Source: Prescottella defluvii (GTDB lineage Bacteria > Actinomycetota > Actinomycetes > Mycobacteriales > Mycobacteriaceae). Taken from it: a stretch of DNA of 64,000 nt. A program made the position numbers and the translations under genes. Numbering within the stretch: the stretch's first letter is position 1; each line of letters opens with the position of its first letter. Under the pieces are notes generated by a model. It saw only the letters and a program-made list of their open reading frames with translations. It did not search any database and was not told the origin of the DNA. The stretch spans positions 2,976,001 through 3,040,000 of the forward strand of contig CP121458.1 of NCBI GenBank assembly GCA_029690005.1, given 5' to 3'. Shown piece by piece: positions 54,787-64,000 of the stretch.

Positions 54787-54927
54787 GTGCTCGTCCTTCC
54801 GCTCTCTCTCACCTTCGACGTCCAGACCACCGGTTCGGCCGTGATCGACGGTCTCGGTCGCCTGTCCGTCCTTCTCTATGATCTGCTCGGTGGCGCCGGA
54901 AGCGCCGCGATCAACGTGGGCAGCTAG
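54787..54927 (+). CDS. Small ORF of 46 codons with strong ribosome-binding site
   Basis: GTG 54787 follows AAAGGAGA by 7 bases, one of the best ribosome-binding sites in the window. The peptide runs MLVLPLSLTFDVQTTGSAV, IDGLGRLSVLLYDLLGG and ends AGSAAINVGS. It is hydrophobic with no charged N-terminus and no Cys, so it does not look like a signal peptide. It sits between the adhesin and the class E sortase, 35 bp before the latter. Envelope-located small proteins without signal sequences occur in mycolic-acid bacteria (small porins), but no specific match is claimed. Confidence 0.55.
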   Translation: MLVLPLSLTFDVQTTGSAVIDGLGRLSVLLYDLLGGAGSAAINVGS

Positions 54928-54962
54928 CCGGTTCGACACACCTCTGGAGGGGGCTCCGGCCC

Positions 54963-55766
54963 ATGCGCGATACGAAATTGCCGGGGCCGGAACGGACCCG
55001 GCCGAATGCCGGCCGGGTCGTCGGCGAACTGCTCCTCACGATAGGAGCCGTCCTCCTGCTCTACGTGTTCTACGAGGCGTACTGGACCAACATCGTCTCG
55101 GGGCGCCTGCAGGACGAGGTCGACAGAAGCCTGGACGAGTCCTGGGGTCAGGGGCGACCGGTGACGAGCCGGTCGCTCCGCCGACCCCGGCGCTCGGCGA
55201 AGGGTTTGCGCGCGTGCACATTCCGCCCTCGACGCGGCCTACGCCATCGTTGAGGGCACGCGCGACGAGGACCTGAGGGCCGGCCCCGGCCACTACGTCG
55301 ACACACAGATGCCTGGCGAGCCGGGGAATCTCGCGCTCGCCGGGCATCGGCATCGGGACCGGTGCGGTGTTCCAGCACCTCGATCGACTCGACGCGTGCG
55401 ACGCGGTCGTCGTCGAGACCGAATCCCAGTGGGTCACTTACCGAGTGCTCCGCTCGAGACTTCGTCGCCCGAACGGCGTACGGAGGCGGCCGCCTGCCTG
55501 GGTCCCGAGCAGGTCGATCGCGTCGCCGTCGGTGACTACGCGCACGTCCAGGGCCGGCACATCACCACGCCCGACGACATCGCAGTCGTCAACCCACTGC
55601 CCGGCGCCCGTCGGTCGCAGCTGACCCCGGGCTCGAAAGCATGCTGACGCTGACCACGTGCCATCCGCTGTTCTCGAACACCGAACGCATGATCGTGCAC
55701 GCCATGCTCGTCGAAACAATCCCGAAGTCCTCGGGCCACATTCCCACGGCATTGCAGGAGCGATAA
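54963..55766 (+). CDS. Class E-type sortase
   Basis: Sortase of about 268 residues. ATG 54963 follows GGAGGGGG. One membrane helix (LLLTIGAVLLLYVFYEAYW) precedes the barrel. Reading across frames gives ALGEGFARVHIP, GPGHYVDTQMPGEPGNLALA, catalytic His in AGHR, and Cys and Arg in LTLTTCHPLFSNTERMIVHA. TLTTC followed by a basic or acidic substrate loop is typical of class E enzymes, the housekeeping-type sortase of high-GC actinobacteria. At least four frameshifts occur (about 55190, 55340, 55450 and 55625). The density is high, so decay cannot be fully excluded, but all catalytic residues are preserved. Confidence 0.82.
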
Positions 55767-55918
55767 ATGTACGGCTACCTCTGGCGTGCTCTCCCGGCCC
55801 GCGACCGGTGAAGGCACTGCTGCTGATCGTCCTCGTTGTCGCGCTGGTGCTGCTGCTCATGGAAGTCGTATTTCCCTGGCTGTCCGAGCACATGCCCTAC
55901 TCGGACGTCACCGTATAG
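55767..55918 (+). CDS. Small membrane protein of the class E sortase cassette
   Basis: About 50 residues: MYGYLWRALPGPRPVKAL, then one hydrophobic helix (LLLIVLVVALVLLLMEVVF) and the end PWLSEHMPYSDVTV. It begins directly after the sortase stop codon (TAAATG). A short protein with the same plan (MYG-x-W start, PGP, one helix, PW, DVTV end) is, from memory, commonly encoded beside class E sortases in rhodococci and relatives. One base is missing near 55797. It may stabilise or guide the sortase; no function is established. Confidence 0.75.
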
Positions 55919-55929
55919 ACCGCCCTCAC

Positions 55930-56034
55930 TGTTCGACGCGGCACGCCGCCGCGAGCAAGGAATGAGTGAACGGTAATGTCGCAGAACACCTGTGACGATC
56001 GCTGATGTGGGCGCCTATCCGGAGAACGTCGTGG

Positions 56035-56054
<20 letters not shown>
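55930..56054 (+). pseudogene. Scar: 3' end of a surface-protein gene fused to the 3' end of a class F sortase gene
   Basis: This strip matches two places upstream. Bases about 55930-56006 resemble 48382-48457: the end codons of the surface protein (RRR-x-Q-G-N-E-stop) and the 3' untranslated start GTCGCAGAACA-CTGTGACGATC-CTGATG. Bases 56010-56054 match the last 14 codons of the class F sortase (GAYPENVVVTAVPF here, GTYLENVVVTAVPF there). The terminator and about 700 bp of sortase body are absent between them. The simplest reading is a second, diverged surface-protein/sortase module that has lost its interior. Confidence 0.8.
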
Positions 56055-59621
<3,567 letters not shown>

Positions 59622-59915
59622 GATTGACACCTCTGGCGAACTGAGTAGCGTCGAAAGTTGTTGCCCCGCAGATGTTGATGCCTCCTGGACGGGGTGACGG
59701 CCCCGCAGCTCCACCAGGACGTGAGTTGCGGGTTCCGGCGGCACCGCGTGGTGGGCGATAAGCGGTGCCGCTCCGTTGTCTGTCGAGCCGGCGGGGGCGT
59801 CGCTGAAATCATCTGGGTACAACACGTGAACACTCCTGGCACTGCGTGATGACGAGCCTGTATCAGGTTGGCGATGACGCCGGAATGCGCTCCGATCGTG
59901 CCTATGGTGGCGGGC
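59622..59915. other. Stretch without a supported gene
   Basis: 294 bp after the methyltransferase gene. The minus strand could encode a short peptide starting at GTG 59825 behind a CCAGGAG-like site, but it runs antisense into the methyltransferase and has no recognised motif. No hairpin terminator or tRNA seen. Confidence 0.3.
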
Positions 59916-60128
59916 ATGGGTGTGAACCAGAAGACAATTGCATTCGACGTCGTCGAGCGGCGGGACGTGCCGCAACCGGAGATTGATCGCCTCGCGCGCA
60001 GCACGTGGAGATCGCTGACCGAGGACACGACGGGACCGTGCGAACATCCGCGCTGGGTGAACAGCGGACCTGTCGCGGACGCTGAGGCGTACGTCGTGCA
60101 CCGATACGAAGGCACGGTCACCGACTGA
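59916..60128 (+). CDS. Small hypothetical protein
   Basis: 70 residues from ATG 59916 (an upstream GTG/ATG would lengthen it to 86). It contains MGVNQKTIAFDVVERRDVPQ, EIDRLARSTWRSLTEDTTGP and ends HRYEGTVTD. It is hydrophilic, with no signal peptide or membrane segment, and charge-balanced, as in real small proteins. No family recognised; ribosome-binding site weak. Confidence 0.45.
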   Translation: MGVNQKTIAFDVVERRDVPQPEIDRLARSTWRSLTEDTTGPCEHPRWVNSGPVADAEAYVVHRYEGTVTD

Positions 60129-60185
60129 CTGCGCGCGAGAAGGCCGATGCGGCCGAGAGTCACAGCGGGGAACGAACAGTAGCGC

Positions 60186-60494
60186 TTACCCGAGAATTCT
60201 GGGCTGATCGATGACCCACAGCCAGCTGCCGTCCGGCTGTAGGCGGGCCGCTTCGACGGTGGCGTCACCGCCGGCGAGGCGCACCGACGTCATCGCCAGG
60301 TCGCCGCTGCGGAGGGCGGGCCGGATCTCGCCCGGGGCGAACACGGGAGCGCTCGCCACGAGCTGCTCGTAGGCGGCCCGGATCTCGGCGGTCCCGGTGG
60401 CAACCCGACCATCCGGCAACGCGAGTACCGCGTGGGGCTCGTACAGGGCGACCAAGCCGTCCACGTCGCCGGCGTTGAGCCGTTCGACGACCAT
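60186..60494 (-). CDS. SnoaL-like / NTF2-fold small protein
   Basis: 102 residues: MVVERLNAGDVDGLVALYEP, HAVLALPDGRVATGTAEIRA, FAPGEIRPALRSGDLAMTSV and LQPDGSWLWVIDQP. This is the pattern of DUF4440/SnoaL-like proteins of the NTF2 fold, a small cone-shaped domain used by isomerases and as a binding module. The usual N-terminal helix is short here. Coding potential (AAQPEDLSR) continues in frame upstream of ATG 60494, so the true start may have been lost to an indel near 60540. Confidence 0.7.
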   Translation of the reverse strand: MVVERLNAGDVDGLVALYEPHAVLALPDGRVATGTAEIRAAYEQLVASAPVFAPGEIRPALRSGDLAMTSVRLAGGDATVEAARLQPDGSWLWVIDQPRILG

Positions 60495-60777
60495 CCGGCT
60501 CAGGTCCTCGGGCTGCGCGGCCTGCGGTCTCGCGGATCGTCGACACCGATGGGCGCTGAGGTCGCCGAGCCGAGGTGCGGGTCACGAAGTAGGCAATTCG
60601 GGGCAATCGGCTTGAACCGCACAAATTGCCTGTCGCCGCCGGATCGGTGATGCTGTATAGCAAACCGGTTGGTCGCGAAAGGTTCGATTTCCTCATGTTT
60701 ACCGAAGCCGCCGCCGTCGGCGTCTCCAATGTCGTGCGCTCCGCAACCCCGGGGGTTGGCGAGATCGGCGGCGACAT

Positions 60778-61963
60778 GGTATCGAGGCCGAATTCGTCTC
60801 TACTATCCCGGACTCGCTTCCGATCATCGAGGCGACGTTGCCGGTGGTGGGGGAGCGCCTGGGGAGATAAGTCAGGTTCTCTATCGGTATCTGTTCGACG
60901 GTCTGCCCTCGTTCGCATCCGATCTGTTCAACCGGTCGAACCAGGAGAACGGGGAGCAGCAGAAGGCCCTGGCCGGATCGATCGCGGCGTTCGCCACTCT
61001 TCTGGTCACCGAGGATGCGCCGCCGGTCGACCAGGTGATGTCGCGGATCGCGGCCAAGCATGCGTCGTTGGGAATCGTCCGGGCGCATTACGACCTCGTA
61101 CACCGTGCGCTGTTCAAGGCCATCGCCGACGTGCTGGGGGACGCGGTGACCCCTGAGGTCGCTGCGGCTTGGGACGAGGTGTACTGGCTGATGGCCGACT
61201 CGCTGGTTGCGCAGGAATCGACGATGTACGAGCAGGCGGGGGTCGCGGCTGGGAGTGTGTGGCATGTACTCACGGTCGTCGGTCGTCGTGAGGTTGCGCC
61301 TGGCGTGTGGACGTTTACGCTGGCCGGTGGCAAAGGTTCGCCGATGGCGAAATGGGCTGCAGGACAGTATATTTCGGTCGCGGTTATCGCCGAGGGCGGT
61401 GCTCGTCAGATCCGTCAGTACACGGTGATGTCGGGAGACGAGCCGGACACGTGGGAGATCACGGTCGAACCGATGCCGGGTGGCCTGGTGTCGAACAAGC
61501 TCATCGCAGACGCCGGGATCGGGTATCCGCTGGTCGTATCGATCCCGTCGGGGACGCCGTACCCGGTTCCCGGAGACAATCCGGTCGTGCTCTGCTCGTC
61601 CGGCGTCGGTTCTGCTCTCACCGTCGCGGTGCTGCAGAAGATGATCGGACTGCGGCAAACGCGTCCGGTTTACGTGCTGCACGTCGACAGAGACGAGGCG
61701 TCGTTCGCTCACCGGATTCGGATCCGCGACCTCCTCGAGGCGTACCCCGGGGAGTCATCGCTGGAGAACTACTACGTCGAAGATCCGGAGGAGGTAGTGC
61801 CGATCCTGCGTGACCGCGAATGGTACGGCGGCGCCGAGGTGTACCTCTGCGGCTCACCGCGATTCATGCGGAAGGTTCGCAGGCTCGCGGTGGTAAAGGG
61901 AGTTGCCCGGAGAACATCCACTACGAAGTTTTCACACCGGATTCCTGGCTCGGCTTCGACTGA
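60778..61963 (+). CDS. hmp: Flavohemoglobin (nitric oxide dioxygenase)
   Basis: Globin-FAD-NAD protein that oxidises NO to nitrate. The globin domain has LFNRSNQENGEQQKALAGSI and the proximal His in IAAKHASLGIVRAHY. The reductase part has the FAD motif RQYTVMSGD and the NAD loop VVLCSSGVGSALTVAVLQ, and the C-terminal tail ENIHYEVFTPDSWLG reaches the stop at 61963. From ATG 60778 the length is about 394 residues, matching the family (E. coli Hmp 396). ATG 60695 would add about 28 residues of no recognised homology. Frames change near 60783, 60873 (a G5 run shortened to G4) and 61897. Confidence 0.88.
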
Positions 61964-62024
61964 CCTCGCACATCGACATCCCTGCTGTTCTTGAACTGGT
62001 CGGCAGAATTGGCTCTCAGGTGCG

Positions 62025-63287
62025 ATGTGTGCGGCATTCACGAGCATTAGCGTTGCGGCAATGATGAACGCTTTGTCGACAGGGATCGCTGCTCTGCTGC
62101 GGCCGGAGCCAGTCGCACTGAGCACGCGGTGGCGTGCGCCCACGAGTTGGGCTGGAGCGCTCAGAGTTTCCCTCGGAGTGTTGCTGGTGGTCGGGTTGTT
62201 CGCGGCGTCGGTCGTGCAGCTCAACGGCATGTTGTCCTCTGTGGCCGTGTGCTACGCGATCGGGGCGCTGCAGACCCTGCCGTTGTTGCTCAGCTGTGCT
62301 GCGCCGGTTCTGGCCTGGCAGCTCGTCGCGCTGGGCATGTTCGCGGGAACGATCTCCGGGCTGTTCCAGGACGGCGCTGCCTTCGCGTGGCCGTCGGCGG
62401 GGTGCATTGCCGCGCTCGTCGCCGTGTACCGGCTGGCACGCGCCCGACCGTCGAACGTGGCGAGCGCGGCCGTCGCAGTATCCGTGGTGGTCGTGGCTGC
62501 GCCTGCGATGTGGACTGTGGGGATGCCCTTGTTCCGGTTGGTGACGATTGCGATTGCGTTGACTGCGGTTGCCGTCGGTGGTTCGATCGTGCAGCAGTTG
62601 CGGTCTACCGAAATCGCTCTCGCCGGCGAGAGGCAGGAGCGGATCGATCAGGACCGCCATCAGGCAGTCATGGAGGAGCGAACGCGGATCGCGCGGGAGT
62701 TGCATGATGTGGTCGCCCATCACATGTCGATGATTGCAGTTCAGGCGCAGGCCGCGCGATTCAAGAATGATGCGCTCCCGCCGGCGGCGACCGATGCGTT
62801 CGACAACATTCACCAGGCGTCGGTTACGGCGTTGACGGAGATGCGGCAGGTGGTCGAACTCCTGCGTGATCCGGACGAGGGCACAGAGCATGCACCGGCG
62901 CCGAATCTGTCCGACCTCGATACCTTGGTCGACCAGTGGCGCAGGTCCGGTGCGCAGCTCACACTGCGTCGAACGGGATCGTTCGCGGACCTTCCCGAAA
63001 CGCTGTCCGCGAGTGCGTACCGCATTGTCCAAGAATCGCTCACGAACGCGGCACGGCACGCGCCCGGGGCTGCCGTGGACGCCGAGATCGTGCATCTCGA
63101 TGACACTCTCACGGTGCGCGTGTCCAATGCCGTCACGGAAACAACCAGTAGCTCGGCGGGTTCAGGTGAGGGACGCGGGTTGCTCGGCATCCGCGAGCGG
63201 GCTGCAGTCTTCGGCGGTCGGTCCACCGCCGGACTCACCGACGACGGTCGATACGAGGTTTCTGCTACGTTCCCGATCCAGGCATGA
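62025..63287 (+). CDS. NarL-type sensor histidine kinase
   Basis: Membrane sensor kinase of 420 residues. An N-terminal region with about five hydrophobic segments (residues 45-190) is followed by a coiled coil and a HisKA_3 domain, with phospho-acceptor His in ERTRIARELHDVVAHHMSMI. The ATPase part has VQESLTNAARHAPG (N box) and GEGRGLLGIRERAAVFGG (G box). No distinct extracellular sensor domain is present, as in intramembrane-sensing kinases. ATG 62025 is used; ATG 62061 is equally possible. The frame is intact. The partner response regulator follows after 49 bp. Confidence 0.92.
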   Translation: MCAAFTSISVAAMMNALSTGIAALLRPEPVALSTRWRAPTSWAGALRVSLGVLLVVGLFAASVVQLNGMLSSVAVCYAIGALQTLPLLLSCAAPVLAWQLVALGMFAGTISGLFQDGAAFAWPSAGCIAALVAVYRLARARPSNVASAAVAVSVVVVAAPAMWTVGMPLFRLVTIAIALTAVAVGGSIVQQLRSTEIALAGERQERIDQDRHQAVMEERTRIARELHDVVAHHMSMIAVQAQAARFKNDALPPAATDAFDNIHQASVTALTEMRQVVELLRDPDEGTEHAPAPNLSDLDTLVDQWRRSGAQLTLRRTGSFADLPETLSASAYRIVQESLTNAARHAPGAAVDAEIVHLDDTLTVRVSNAVTETTSSSAGSGEGRGLLGIRERAAVFGGRSTAGLTDDGRYEVSATFPIQA

Positions 63288-63336
63288 ACGCACCGACTCC
63301 GAGACGGTGCATACTCCGTCGGTTGTTAGGGGAGAG

Positions 63337-63999
63337 ATGACGACGATCACCGTTCTGCTCGCCGACGATCAGGAACTGGTGCGGGACGGCATCGCGGCTG
63401 TGCTCAACGCCGAGAACGACATCACTGTGATTGGTGAGGCCTCGAACGGTAGGGAGGCGATCCATCTCGCCCGAAGCCTTTGCCCCGACGTCATCGTGAT
63501 GGACATTCGGATGCCAGTCCTCGACGGTATCCGGGCGGCCGAGGAAATCCTCGCGGACGACGCCAACTGTTCGAAAGTGTTGATGCTCACCACATTCGAT
63601 CTCGACGACTACGTTTATGACGCACTCAGCGTCGGTGCCAGTGGGTTTCTCCTCAAGCAGGCGCCTTCAGCGGAATTCACCCGCGGTGTGCGGACGGTCG
63701 CCGCAGGAGAATCCATGCTGGCGCCGACGGTGACGACGCGTCTGATCGCCGAGTTCTCTCGCCGCCGCAGTCGACGCCGGAACAACGATTCAGCTCCGGC
63801 ACTCACTCCTCGTGAACTGGACGTGCTGCGAGCACTTGCGCGCGGGCTGTCGAATCGTGAGATCGCGGCCGAACTCTTTCTGGCTGAGGAGACCGTCAAG
63901 ACCCACGTCGGTCGGATCCTGTCGAAGCTCGGCTTGCGCGACCGAACCCAGGCCGTCGTCTTCTACTACGAGAGTGAACTCGCGCACGGAGACAGGTAG
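63337..63999 (+). CDS. NarL/FixJ-type response regulator
   Basis: 220 residues, complete within the window. The receiver domain has acidic pocket LLADDQELVRDG, phospho-acceptor Asp in DVIVMDIRMPVLDG and the conserved Thr/Lys (LTTFD, FLLKQAP). The LuxR-type HTH reads LTPRELDVLRALARGLSNRE, then EETVKTHVGRILSKLGLRDR. ATG 63337 follows AGGGGAGAG. It pairs with the upstream kinase; targets are unknown. Confidence 0.95.
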   Translation: MTTITVLLADDQELVRDGIAAVLNAENDITVIGEASNGREAIHLARSLCPDVIVMDIRMPVLDGIRAAEEILADDANCSKVLMLTTFDLDDYVYDALSVGASGFLLKQAPSAEFTRGVRTVAAGESMLAPTVTTRLIAEFSRRRSRRRNNDSAPALTPRELDVLRALARGLSNREIAAELFLAEETVKTHVGRILSKLGLRDRTQAVVFYYESELAHGDR

Positions 64000-64000
64000 C

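Overview
The window is high-GC actinobacterial DNA from the mycolic-acid group, most likely Rhodococcus or a close relative. The evidence is the division/cell-wall cluster order, Wag31/DivIVA, SepF, an ileS T-box leader of the Nocardia/Mycobacterium type, an MTB12-like lipoprotein, a deazaflavin-type nitroreductase and a mycofactocin-type dehydrogenase. No rRNA, tRNA, insertion sequence, prophage or CRISPR array was seen.

A dominant technical feature is that about 30 of some 50 genes, including essential ones, can only be read by changing frame. At the points I could reconstruct, one base is usually missing from a short G or C run (for example in mraY near 5443 and dnaE near 32637) and occasionally one is added (ftsW near 8712, murG near 9556, dnaE near 35693). 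Because protein conservation continues in the new frame, I treat these as uncorrected sequencing indels, not pseudogenes. Such genes are given as one feature spanning all frames.

Layout. (1) 70-12873: peptidoglycan/division operon ftsI-murE-murF-mraY-murD-ftsW-murG-murC-ftsQ, mostly with overlapping start and stop codons. (2) 13093-18207: ftsZ-pgeF-yggS-sepF-yggT-wag31 and a small membrane protein, with a promoter-like leader before ftsZ. (3) 18218-23373: T-box, ileS, a TfoX-N protein and dinB. (4) 23486-37869: lipoproteins, lspA-rluD, a DUF2207/LemA pair, a hydrolase, rarD, dnaE, a secreted His-rich peptide, a DUF5995-like protein and a small membrane protein. (5) 38027-43961: F420-type nitroreductase, poxB, ilvA and a divergent tetR/MFS efflux pair with two identical 19-bp operator-like repeats.

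(6) 44402-56054 is the accessory region and the most interesting part. It holds a large repeat-rich surface protein (six DUF11-like domains plus a G-S-L pentad array), a class F-type sortase, a 42-codon ORF, a roughly 1590-residue LPVTG-anchored adhesin with DUF5979-like domains, a 46-codon ORF with a strong ribosome-binding site, a class E-type sortase and its small membrane partner. It ends in a scar that fuses the last codons of a surface-protein gene to the last 14 codons of a class F sortase. The scar indicates that a second surface-protein/sortase module was once present and then deleted.

(7) 56035-63999: treZ, whose stop codon lies inside the scar, a mycofactocin-type SDR, a methyltransferase, small genes, a flavohemoglobin and a two-component system. 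In the M. tuberculosis gene order as I recall it, ileS-dinX-lspA-rluD-dnaE1-ilvA-treZ is one block, so the surface/sortase locus looks like an insertion between ilvA and treZ.
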